From: CBDBJQ01 sp965206405
GTDB lineage: Bacteria > Pseudomonadota > Alphaproteobacteria > UBA8366
Assembly (NCBI GenBank): GCA_965206405.1
Contig: CBDBJQ010000006.1
Span: forward strand, 1-64,000
Length of the DNA stretch: 64,000 nt
Reading direction: 5' to 3'
In this document: positions 28,734-36,512 of the stretch, one piece after another
Numbering within the stretch: the stretch's first letter is position 1
Layout of the letters: every line of letters starts with the position of its first letter
Made by a program: the position numbers and the translations under genes
The notes under the pieces: model-generated
Told to the model about the DNA's origin: nothing
Seen by the model: only the letters and a program-made list of their open reading frames with translations
Databases searched by the model: none

Positions 28734-29901
28734 GTTTCCATTCTCCGGCCACCCGATCGAAAGCCTCCATCGCTTCCTCGATGTGAATATCTTCGATGAT
28801 CAAGGGCGGCAGCAGCCGCACCACGTTGTCGTCCGCCGGAACGGTCAGGAGACCGGCGTCGCGCAATTTGTTCCACATCTCCAGATTCGGCACCTTGCAC
28901 TTGATGCCGATCATCAGGCCCCACCCGCGAATCTCCTCGAAAACCTCCGGATGGCGCACAACAAGTTCGCGCCCGCGCGCGAACAGCTTCTCCGACGCCT
29001 TCTGGACACGCTCGAGAAAGCCATCGCCGGTGATTTCCGAGACCACCGCAAGCGCGGAAGCAACGGCCAGGTAATTTCCGCCGAAGGTGCTGCCGTGGGT
29101 ACCAGGGGTCATTCCCTGGGCCGCGTCGGCTGTCGCGATCACGGCACCGATCGGCATGCCGCCACCGAGCCCCTTGGCGGCGGCCAACACGTCCGGGGTG
29201 ATACCGGACCATTCATAGGCCCAGAGTTTGCCTGTCCGCCCGACGCCGGTCTGGACCTCGTCGAGGAACAGGAGCAGCCCGAACTCGTCCGCAGCTTTTC
29301 TCAACGCAGCCAGATAGTCCTCTTCGGATGGCCGGATTCCGCTCTCGCCCTGTACGGGCTCAACCAAAATCGCCGCCGTTTCCGGCGTTATCGCATCACG
29401 CAGCGCATTCATGTTGCCAAACGGCACCTGGTCGAAGCCGTCAGCGACCGGACCGAACCCATCGGTATGCTTGGGATTCTTCGCTGCCGCCAGGGTTGCC
29501 GTCGTACGGCCGTGGAACGAGCCATCGCAGGTGATGATCCGCCAGCGTTCGGGATGCCCGACGGCACTCTGGTATTTGCGGCACAGCTTGATGCCGCCCT
29601 CCACTGCCTCGGCCCCCGAATTGCCGAAGAACACGTAGTCGCCAAATGAATGCTTGGCCAGCAACGTCGCCAGCTCCTCCTGGTCGGGAATGCGATACAG
29701 GTTCGAGGTGTGCCAGAGGCGCCCAACTTGCGCGGTCAGAGCTTCCACCAGCCTGGGATGGGAATGTCCGAGCGAATTGACGGCGATACCCGAGCCGAAA
29801 TCGAGAAAGCGCCGACCGGCCGTATCGAACAGATGCACGCCCTCACCGCGCACGAACGCGATATCCGCCCGCCCATAGGTCGGCATAACGGCTGTATTCA
29901 T
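28726..29901 (-). CDS. argD: Acetylornithine aminotransferase
   Basis: A 391-residue PLP enzyme that makes N-acetylornithine in arginine synthesis (class III aminotransferase). Seen: FGNSGAEAVEGGIKLCRKY near 98-116, FHGRTTATLAAAKNPKHTDGFGP, LLFLDEVQTGVGRTGKLWAYE near 213-233, and the PLP lysine in LAAAKGLGGGMPIGA near 244. The ATG at 29901 has AGGAGCG close upstream. It is the first gene of argDF. Downstream argF supports the arginine role over other omega-aminotransferases. Confidence 0.95.
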   Translation of the reverse strand: MNTAVMPTYGRADIAFVRGEGVHLFDTAGRRFLDFGSGIAVNSLGHSHPRLVEALTAQVGRLWHTSNLYRIPDQEELATLLAKHSFGDYVFFGNSGAEAVEGGIKLCRKYQSAVGHPERWRIITCDGSFHGRTTATLAAAKNPKHTDGFGPVADGFDQVPFGNMNALRDAITPETAAILVEPVQGESGIRPSEEDYLAALRKAADEFGLLLFLDEVQTGVGRTGKLWAYEWSGITPDVLAAAKGLGGGMPIGAVIATADAAQGMTPGTHGSTFGGNYLAVASALAVVSEITGDGFLERVQKASEKLFARGRELVVRHPEVFEEIRGWGLMIGIKCKVPNLEMWNKLRDAGLLTVPADDNVVRLLPPLIIEDIHIEEAMEAFDRVAGEWKHD

Positions 29902-30162
29902 GACCGGCGCTCCTTGCGGTTACTCTTGAGGCGGCTGCGCTTGGGGCGGCGGCTCTCGGGATAATCGGTCTGTGTGTTCCCCCGGTACGGGAAAGGCGAA
30001 GTATCGGCACGCCGGCGACGATGTGTCAACGATGCGCCGGGGATAACGATGCGCCGGGGATAACGATGCGCCGGGGATATAGCGGCGATGCAATGGAAAG
30101 ACGAGGTGTTGGAGCGCAGAGATTGGCCGAGAGATTGGCCGAGAGATTGGCCGGGACGGCCG
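29902..30162. repeat. Spacer with two tandem repeat arrays
   Basis: A 261-base spacer with no gene. It holds three copies of a 17-base unit GATGCGCCGGGGATAAC (30031-30079) and three copies of a 12-base unit GATTGGCCGAGA (30121-30156, last copy altered). Confidence 0.85.
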
Positions 30163-30757
30163 TTAGCCTTCCGGAGCGGTTGAAAACACGTGGTCGCGTC
30201 CCTGATAGGCGTCGATGCGGGGATAGGCGTCGATGCGGGCGGTGACGATGGCAACCGCTTCCTCGGGGCTATCAGCGCCGAAGACACAGTCATTGGAAAT
30301 CTCAGGGTAACGAATGCGGTCATCGAGCGGTGAATCGGCGAGCCGCCGCGCCCAGCCATCGATCCGCAACGCCACGGCCAGGCGATGCTGGACCCAGGCC
30401 AAGGCTATTTCCGAACGCGTTCCGGCCTCGCTTCCGGCCGCGATCACGGCGTCGGAATTCGCAACCAGGGCGTTGCGCGCATGATGCATGCCCGTCGCGA
30501 TCGCGATATCGGCCTATTCATTTGGCGTGATCCGACACCGAATGCGGCATGATGCCGACAGTGTCTCCCTCGCGATAGTGCGCGGATTCGTGGGCGCCGC
30601 GGGATGCCGCCTCCATCACCCCGGCCAATCCGCCGGTGACAATCCGGAATCCTCCGTCGACAGCGAGCCGGCCGACTGATCGGGCCGCCTTGTACAGTTC
30701 TGATCCCGGATCGATCCGGGAACCGCCGATCACCCCGACGGTCTGGCACCTTGCCAT
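30163..30757 (-). pseudogene. Broken LOG/TIGR00725-like (nucleotide-binding Rossmann) gene
   Basis: Two open frames together read as one protein of the LOG-like family. The first (30757 to 30518) gives GVIGGSR, TGGLAGVMEAASRGA and GDTVGIMPHSVSDHAK, then stops. The second, one frame away, continues NE-stop-ADIAIATGMHHARN and then SEAGTRSEIALAW. The family joins these directly (GIxP...NxYxDxxIxTGxxxARN), so an extra A in the AAA near 30520 and a TAG codon four to six bases later break the gene. The second glycine motif is also off consensus (SEAGT for GGAGT). It follows pntB by 11 bases and has its own GAAGAG site. It includes two 18-base tandem copies at 30204-30239. It is probably no longer functional. 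Confidence 0.75.
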
Positions 30758-30768
30758 CTCTTCGCCCC

Positions 30769-32160
30769 TCAGACCTTCAGTTGTCCGAGAACACCCTCGA
30801 CGCTGTCGCGGGCATCGCCAAACAGCATGCGGGTATTTTCCTTGTAGAAGAGCGGATTGTCGACGCCGGCATAGCCGGTCGCCATGCTGCGCTTCAGGAC
30901 GATGGCCTGTCGCGCCTTCCAGACCTCGAGCACCGGCATGCCGGCAATCGGGCTTCCGGGATCCTCGAGAGCGCCGGGATTGACGATGTCGTTGGCGCCG
31001 ATCACCAGAACCACATCGGTGTTGGGAAAATCGTCGTTGATTTCCTCCATCTCGAGGACGACGTCATAGGGCACCCGGGCCTCGGCCAGCAGTACGTTCA
31101 TGTGGCCTGGCAGGCGACCGGCGACGGGATGGATCCCGAAGCGGACATTGACGCCCTGGCCGCGCAGCGTGCGAACGATCTCGTTGACCGCGTTCTGGGC
31201 CTGGGCCACAGCCATGCCGTAGCCGGGCACGATGATGACGCTGTCTGCCTCGCCCAGCGACGCGGCGGCTTCCTCGACCGAAACAGCGATCACTTCGCCC
31301 TCCTCAGTCGCGGGGCCGGTACCGCCAGCGGTGCCGAAACCACCGAGAATGACGCTCAAGAACCTGCGGTTCATGGCCCGGCACATGATATAGCTGAGAA
31401 TGGCGCCGCTCGATCCGACCAGCGCGCCAGTCACGATCAGGAGGTTGTTGCCGAGCATGAATCCGGTCGCCGCGGCGGCCCAGCCGGAATAGCTGTTCAG
31501 CATCGACACCACGACCGGCATGTCGGCGCCGCCGATAGCCATCACCAGGTGCATCCCGATGACGCCGGCCACGACCGTCATCACCAGCAGCGGCAGTACG
31601 GCCTCGTCAACTATCTGCGCCTGGAGAAACAGCCAACCCATCCATAGACAGGCGATCAGGGCAATGAGATTGAGACCGTGGCGTCCCGGCAGGGTCAACG
31701 GCCTGCCGGAGATCGAGCCTTGCAGCTTGCCGAAGGCGATCACCGAGCCGGTAAAGGTTATCGCGCCGATGAACACGCCGAGAAACACCTCAACATCGTG
31801 GATGGTCTTTTCCACGCCTTCGAAGACGGTGTTCGGGTCGAGATAACTGCCAAAGCCGACGAGCACGGCGGCGAGTCCGACGAAACTGTGCAGAATCGCC
31901 ACCAACTGCGGCATTTGCGTCATCTGCACCCGCGACGCAACCAGCATCCCGGCACCGGCGCCAACCGCGCCTACACCGGCCAGAAGAGCCAGATTCACCA
32001 AGCTTCCGGAGAGCACGGTGGCGAGAATGGCGAGAGTCATGCCGACGATGCCGCAGATATTTCCCCGGCGCGACGTCTCCGGTCGGCTAAGCCCGCCCAG
32101 ACTCAGGATGAAGAGCACCGCGGCAACGATGTAGCAGATCGCGATCAGCCCAGGAAACAT
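30769..32160 (-). CDS. pntB: NAD(P) transhydrogenase subunit beta
   Basis: A 463-residue membrane subunit that couples proton entry to hydride transfer from NADH to NADP. About nine helices fill the first 260 residues; the NADP-binding domain III follows with VIIVPGYGMAVAQAQ near 300-314, GIHPVAGRLPGHMNVLLAEA near 335-354, VLVIGANDIVNPGA near 378-391, and the end RMLFGDARDSVEGVLGQL. It is 10 bases downstream of pntA. All NADP-site segments are intact. Confidence 0.96.
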   Translation of the reverse strand: MFPGLIAICYIVAAVLFILSLGGLSRPETSRRGNICGIVGMTLAILATVLSGSLVNLALLAGVGAVGAGAGMLVASRVQMTQMPQLVAILHSFVGLAAVLVGFGSYLDPNTVFEGVEKTIHDVEVFLGVFIGAITFTGSVIAFGKLQGSISGRPLTLPGRHGLNLIALIACLWMGWLFLQAQIVDEAVLPLLVMTVVAGVIGMHLVMAIGGADMPVVVSMLNSYSGWAAAATGFMLGNNLLIVTGALVGSSGAILSYIMCRAMNRRFLSVILGGFGTAGGTGPATEEGEVIAVSVEEAAASLGEADSVIIVPGYGMAVAQAQNAVNEIVRTLRGQGVNVRFGIHPVAGRLPGHMNVLLAEARVPYDVVLEMEEINDDFPNTDVVLVIGANDIVNPGALEDPGSPIAGMPVLEVWKARQAIVLKRSMATGYAGVDNPLFYKENTRMLFGDARDSVEGVLGQLKV

Positions 32161-32170
32161 GGCGTTCGGG

Positions 32171-33733
32171 TCACTCCTTGCGGAACATGCGGAGCATGCG
32201 CTGGGTAACGAGGAAGCCTCCCGCGACGTTTACCATCGCGACCAGCACCGAGATCACGGCCAGGATGGTGACGGTCGGCGACGGGCTGGCGATCTGCAGG
32301 ATGCCGCCGACAACGATGATGCCGCTGATGGCGTTGGTCACGCTCATGAGCGGCGTATGGAGTGCCGGCGTCACATTCCAGATTACCTGCCAGCCAACGA
32401 AACAGGCGAGGACGAATACCGTCAAATGCCCGATAAAGGTCTCCGGTACGACCAGACCCACCGCGAGGAGGCCGACGCCGCCGAGTATGGCGGCGGCCAG
32501 CTGCCAGCCGGAGCGTCGTGACGGTGCAGGTTCCGGCTCGGCTTCGGCCTGGGGTCGGGCTGGCGGCGGTATCGGCGTTGCGATCTTGGGTGCCGGCGGC
32601 GGCCAGGTTACCGCGCCGGACTCGATGACGGTAACACTCCGCATCACGTCATCCTCCATATCGAGGGCGATGACACCGTCCTTGTCGGGCACCATGTCCG
32701 AAAGCAAGTGCCAGAGGTTGCGTGCGTACAGTTCGCTCGCCTGGGACGCCATCCGGCTTGGCATGTCGGTGTAGCCGATAATGGAAACACCGTCCTTGAT
32801 GGCGATCTCTCCCGGCTCGGTCAGTTCGCAGTTGCCCCCCTGCTCGGCGGCGAGGTCAACGATTACCGAGCCTTCGCGCATGGTGCCGACCATGCTGGCG
32901 GTAATCAGAGTCGGCGCCGGTTTGCCCGGAATCAACGCCGTGGTGATGATGATGTCGACGTCCATCGCCTGGCGCGCGAAGAGATCCATCTCTGCCTTGA
33001 TGAACGCTTCACTCATCACCTTGGCATAGCCGCCGGCGCCCCCGCCCCCGCCCTCCTCCTCAAAGGCGAGTTCGAGAAACTCGGCACCCAGGCTCTCGAC
33101 CTGCTCCTTCACCTCGAGCCGCGTATCGAAAGCGCGGACGATGGCGCCGAGCCCGACGGCCGTGCCGACAGCAGCCAGCCCGGCAACGCCGGCGCCGATA
33201 ACGAGAACCTTGGCCGGCGGTATTTTCCCGGCGGCTGTGATCTGTCCGGTGAAAAAATTCCCGAATTGCCCCGCCGCCTCGATCACGGCGCGATAGCCGG
33301 CAATGTTGGCCATCGAGCTGAGGGCATCCATCTTCTGGGCCCGGGAGATCCGCGGCACAGAATCGAGCGCCAGCACTGTCGCCTGGCGCGCTCGTAGCTT
33401 TTCCATCAGGATTTCGTTCTGGGCCGGCCAGATGAAACTGGCGAGGATCGCGCCCTCGGCCAGCAGATCAGCTTCGTGTATGCCCAGCTTTGGATGCGCC
33501 TCGGGCGGCCGCACCTTGAGGACGATGTCGGATTCTTCCCATATTCTGCGGGCCCCGTCGACAATCTCGACACCGACTTCGCGATACGCTTCGTCAGAGA
33601 AATGCGCCGTCTCGCCGGCACCGGTCTCCATGGCGACGGAGAAACCAAGCCTCTGGAGACGCTTGGCAGAATCCGGGGTAACCGCCACCCGGCATTCGCC
33701 GTCATGAATCTCGTCGGGGATGCCTATCTTCAT
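32171..33733 (-). CDS. pntA: NAD(P) transhydrogenase subunit alpha, fused alpha1-alpha2 form
   Basis: A 520-residue subunit with the NAD-binding domain I (residues 1 to about 380; fold LVIGAGVAGLAAVGTAVGLGA near 172-192, DVDIIITTALIPGKPAPTL near 265) and, in the same chain, the alpha2 membrane part (four helices from about 415 on). A proline-rich linker (PPPAPKIATPIPPPARPQAE) joins the halves. Many alphaproteobacteria carry these as two genes, so the fusion is a useful lineage mark. The glycine-rich EEEGGGGGAGGYAK loop near 226-238 is long. It heads the pntAB operon. Confidence 0.95.
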   Translation of the reverse strand: MKIGIPDEIHDGECRVAVTPDSAKRLQRLGFSVAMETGAGETAHFSDEAYREVGVEIVDGARRIWEESDIVLKVRPPEAHPKLGIHEADLLAEGAILASFIWPAQNEILMEKLRARQATVLALDSVPRISRAQKMDALSSMANIAGYRAVIEAAGQFGNFFTGQITAAGKIPPAKVLVIGAGVAGLAAVGTAVGLGAIVRAFDTRLEVKEQVESLGAEFLELAFEEEGGGGGAGGYAKVMSEAFIKAEMDLFARQAMDVDIIITTALIPGKPAPTLITASMVGTMREGSVIVDLAAEQGGNCELTEPGEIAIKDGVSIIGYTDMPSRMASQASELYARNLWHLLSDMVPDKDGVIALDMEDDVMRSVTVIESGAVTWPPPAPKIATPIPPPARPQAEAEPEPAPSRRSGWQLAAAILGGVGLLAVGLVVPETFIGHLTVFVLACFVGWQVIWNVTPALHTPLMSVTNAISGIIVVGGILQIASPSPTVTILAVISVLVAMVNVAGGFLVTQRMLRMFRKE

Positions 33734-34268
33734 CTGCTCGGAAACTCGAAAACGAACAAGGTGCGCGGCTCGATGGCGGAGGGAACGGGACTGGCGTCCA
33801 ACCTTCTCTGCCCCCTAACACATTGATAGTATTGAGTCGTCCTGCCGGTTCGAATCCCAAGCGGGCGCAAGCGCGACTGACAGCAAACTGACAGCAAACA
33901 TGCAAACTTTGGACTACGTGTCATATTTTCGCAGCAGATCTTCGAATGTCATTCTTTCTGCCTTCACCGCCTCGAATTCCTCTTTGGTTATTTCGTGGGT
34001 GTCTGCAAACTGGTCGGAAATCCAGGACCACCTCTATCCTGAATTACCCTTTGCCAGAGGCCTGCAGGCGAGGCGGGATTGGGTCCGTTTGGACGCTCAA
34101 AACAGGGGGGGCCTGCGACATCCGCTTCTTGCCAGAGGTCGGGAGAATCACTTAACATATTGATATTAATTCACTAAATCGCCCCCCGGAAAATCCAACA
34201 TTGAACAAACCGTTGAATTTGATGGGTTACGGAAAAGTCAAAACCGCATTGCGGAGCAAGGGGCGTTC
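33734..34268. other. Backbone/island boundary with small remnants
   Basis: 535 bases without an intact gene. Near 33849-33870 is a tRNA T-loop-like string GGTTCGAATCCCAAGCGGGC, and just after it (about 33877-33899) two direct copies of CTGACAGCAAA. Around 33922-34030 the minus strand reads an open tail (ITKEEFEAVKAERMTFEDLL and so on, then a stop) that looks like the end of a lost small protein. From here A+T content rises. At 33812 and 34149 two similar TAACAxATTGATA strings occur. Together these suggest an old insertion site, but no full tRNA, integrase or clean repeat pair is visible. Confidence 0.4.
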
Positions 34269-34693
34269 ATGACCATCTCAAAATCTTATCCGGCGGCATC
34301 CCGTTTTTTGGGGCGACCTTCATGCTTACCCTGCCATGGGCCGCAGCAGCACAAACCATCGATGATGCCAGAACGACCAGAACGAGCACAGTGTCAAACT
34401 CAGGCGATGACGCGACAATCACCATTACTGGGTCGGGATCAATCTCAACAAGCGGAATCCTCAATTACGGTATTAACTCAAGTGGTGAGAGTCCAACAAT
34501 CATCAACAATGGCACAATCACAACGGACGGTGGTAGCGCTCGCGGCATTCGCTCGACTGGCGATGGCTCAACACAAGATAAAACAACAATCACCAACAAT
34601 GGCACAATCACAACAAACGATAGAACCTCGGACGGCATTCTCAGGGCTAGGGGGCGATCACCCCCTTCTAAAAACCTCTGGTTAAATACCTAA
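34269..34693 (+). pseudogene. Truncated autotransporter-like adhesin 5' end with frameshift
   Basis: The ATG at 34269 has AAGGGGC upstream and begins MTISK; with one more A in the A-run at 34280-34283 the frame continues ILSGGIPFFGATFML TLPWAAAA-Q, an excellent signal peptide, into a Thr/Asn/Gly-rich passenger with repeats such as INNGTITTDGGSA and ITNNGTITTND (beta-helix type). As it stands the downstream frame opens at 34322. The reading frame leaves the repeat pattern at about 34640 and stops at 34693, so only the first ~120 codons of a much larger surface protein remain. It is both frameshifted and truncated, thus a pseudogene. Exact family is not determined. Confidence 0.65.
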
Positions 34694-34706
34694 CCAGGAA
34701 TTACGC

Positions 34707-34746
34707 TTACATAGCTAGGGAGATGTACCGCCCCCTAGCTATGTAA
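34707..34746. repeat. Inverted repeat with 14-bp perfect arms
   Basis: Arms TTACATAGCTAGGG (34707-34720) and CCCTAGCTATGTAA (34733-34746) around a 12-base loop. A related GGGCTAGGGGGCGATC string lies just upstream at the end of the adhesin fragment. It sits 13 bases before the Uma2-family ATG. No T run follows. It may be a mobile-repeat end or a control hairpin. Confidence 0.6.
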
Positions 34747-34759
34747 GGATATCCCTCCT

Positions 34760-35335
34760 ATGGCCGCCCGTCACTCTGCCCAATCCCTGCCGCCACAACC
34801 TGCCACCTATCAGGACGTGCTCGATGCCCCGCCCCACATGGTGGCCGAGATCATCAATGGCACCCTGAACACGCAGCCAAGACCCGCTGCGCCACATGCG
34901 CTGGCAAGTTCCCGGATGGGATCAAATCTGGACAACCCGTTCGGTATGGGGAAGGACGGCCCCGGCGGCTGGTGGATCATTGATGAACCCGAGCTGCATC
35001 TGAATGATGATATTCTGGTGCCTGATATGGCTGGATGGCGCAGGGAAACCATGCCAGACTATCCCGATACCGCGTTCTTCGATATTACCCCCGACTGGGC
35101 GTGTGAAGTGCTCTCCCCCTCGACCCGCAAGGTCGACCTGCTGGAAAAACGCCCGATCTATGCCCGCGAAGGTGTCGGGCACCTCTGGCTGGTGGATCCG
35201 ATTGCAAAGGGATTGGAAGCCTTCGAGTTGCGGGACGGCGAATGGGTGCTGATCGCGACACTGAAGGACGATGATCCGGTCAGTGTGCGCCCCTATGACG
35301 CCATCACCTTTTCGCTGGGTGATCTCTGGCCCTAA
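34760..35335 (+). CDS. Uma2 family putative endonuclease (DUF820)
   Basis: A 191-residue protein of the Uma2 family, a PD-(D/E)XK nuclease-fold group of unknown role, often spread by transfer. Seen: the N-terminal YQDVLDAPPHMVAEIINGTL, then DDILVPDMAGWRRE (the first acidic residues of the fold) near 87-100, DWACEVLSPSTRKVDLLEKR with the E-x-x-S-P-S-T motif near 112-131, and GVGHLWLVDPIAKGLEAFEL. All family blocks are intact and length is normal. AAGGA lies ten bases before the ATG. It sits among remnants, so it is probably a cargo gene. Confidence 0.82.
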   Translation: MAARHSAQSLPPQPATYQDVLDAPPHMVAEIINGTLNTQPRPAAPHALASSRMGSNLDNPFGMGKDGPGGWWIIDEPELHLNDDILVPDMAGWRRETMPDYPDTAFFDITPDWACEVLSPSTRKVDLLEKRPIYAREGVGHLWLVDPIAKGLEAFELRDGEWVLIATLKDDDPVSVRPYDAITFSLGDLWP

Positions 35336-35498
35336 GCCGTCTGAAGCGCGCCGCTCGGAAAATTCCGTCAAACGACAAGGCTCAGTTTACGAAACGTATG
35401 CATGGTGTGATCGCGGCGGCCAGACACGCTCGTGGCGAAGACTGTGGTGCCAGCTTGATGAGATGAAGCCATTGCAGATAGTTTTGAGATTCAACAGA

Positions 35499-35975
35499 TT
35501 AATCCTTGTACACGACAATAGGGGTGGTTGAGGGCGCTGAATAGCGCTTCATCAAAGAAATGCATTCTTTGGTGTTGCTGTTGCCCGCCTTGCCCAAAAC
35601 CGTCCAGATCAGAGGCACCCGATAACGGCGCGTGGCAACGGCAAGAACCAGAAGGTTGATCTCTTTGCGCCCGATCCTCCAGTTCGTGCGATCAAGGCAC
35701 GGGTTCCAACTCCCGGAGAGCTCCAGCATACGCACAACAGGACGGGCAGACCAATCTTGCCCGAAGCGGACATGCTGAAAGAAACACTGCAATCGACGGT
35801 CAGTACTTTCAACCTTGGCCTGGGTTGGCATCTCGCCGCTAATGTGGCTCAAGTTGACCGTTCGAACGCTGGCTATGCCAATCACCAGAAGGCCGAGTGT
35901 CTCAAGGCGGCTATTGCTCAGCGGCAGCCCGTCAGATCGCTCCTCACACAGGGTGTCGATCGCTGTTCGGATCAT
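35499..35975 (-). pseudogene. IS4-type transposase fragment (N-terminal part)
   Basis: From a likely start at 35975 about 158 codons read as the first part of an IS4-family transposase, including the first catalytic aspartate in CLDRTNWRIGRKEINLLVLAV and NSNTKECISLMKR. After MKRY the frame passes directly into the left inverted repeat, so the second Asp, the Glu and the rest (more than half of a normal transposase) are deleted. It cannot be active by itself. Confidence 0.75.
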
Positions 35976-36055
35976 GGGATGCTCAATCGTTACTGAAGAA
36001 TCCCAACGAAAATCACAAATCAGCGCCCTCAACCACCCCTGCTGTCGTGTACAGG
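35505..36055 (-). mobile_element. Internally deleted IS4-type element with terminal inverted repeats
   Basis: About 551 bases bounded by imperfect inverted repeats of some 37 bases: 35505-35541 and 36019-36055, sharing TGTACACGACA and GGGGTGGTTGAGGGCGCTGA in inverse order, with about three or four mismatches. The interior is the transposase 5' part. Full elements of this type are about 1.3 kb or more, so this is a deletion derivative of a kind that can be moved by a complete copy elsewhere. No clear target-site duplication is visible. Confidence 0.7.
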
Positions 36056-36215
36056 ACAGCCCCTTCTTTTGTTTCTTCGTCATTCTGGGTCGTCTCTCTC
36101 ATCAAGCGATCCGCCTTAACAAACGGCCCGAATTCCCGAGGCCATCTCTAAGAAAAGGCGCAAAACTCTTTGCCAGCAGAGATTTTCCAAGAGCTTACAA
36201 AGTAAAAAATCCCCC

Positions 36216-36243
36216 TTGCAAATAAATTTTATTTGCTTATACT
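36216..36243 (+). promoter_or_regulatory. Strong promoter of the candidate small RNA
   Basis: TTGCAA at 36216-36221, a 16-base A/T-rich spacer, and TATACT at 36238-36243. The expected start of transcription is near 36250, directly ahead of two stem-loops and a terminator. Confidence 0.65.
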
Positions 36244-36249
36244 TTCGAA

Positions 36250-36357
36250 TACAGTGATTCTTTCAGATCACTGGCAGATTTTAGATCAAGTCGAAAATCT
36301 GCGTACATTAGGCATTCCTCCCCTAACTGAGAGCCACCCCAGGTGGCTCTCTTTTTT
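36250..36357 (+). ncRNA. Candidate trans-acting small RNA, about 108 nt
   Basis: No open frame is present, but the structure is that of a regulatory RNA. Stem-loop 1: CAGTGAT/ATCACTG at 36252-36258 and 36267-36273. Stem-loop 2: GCAGATTTT/AAAATCTGC at 36274-36282 and 36294-36302. Then about 26 unpaired bases containing CCTCCCC at 36317-36323, which could pair with ribosome-binding sites. Last comes the terminator at 36329-36357. Alphaproteobacterial RNAs of the alpha-r15/AbcR type share this plan (three stem-loops and a CU-rich single-stranded motif), so it may be a relative; that link is inference. It lies between the IS derivative and msbA, on the same strand as msbA. Confidence 0.7.
36329..36357 (+). 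terminator. Intrinsic terminator
   Basis: A 10-bp perfect stem GAGAGCCACC / GGTGGCTCTC with loop CCA, followed at once by six T. It ends the candidate small RNA and isolates it from msbA. Confidence 0.9.
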
Positions 36358-36512
36358 GTTTGGTTCCGATCCTGACCCGATCGTGGCGCGGTGCCAGCCT
36401 GCGGGCTCGGTTCTGCAACGCCCTGCATACAACATCCTGAGGACAGCCGGAGATTCGCCCGTTGTGGTGCGGCGTGCTATAGGGTGGCGCCAGACAGGCA
36501 CGAGGCGAGGCC

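Noticed and set aside
33790..33880. A tRNA gene suggested by GGTTCGAATCCC
   Set aside because: The T-arm does not pair fully, there is no matching 5' acceptor strand, and no anticodon arm can be drawn.
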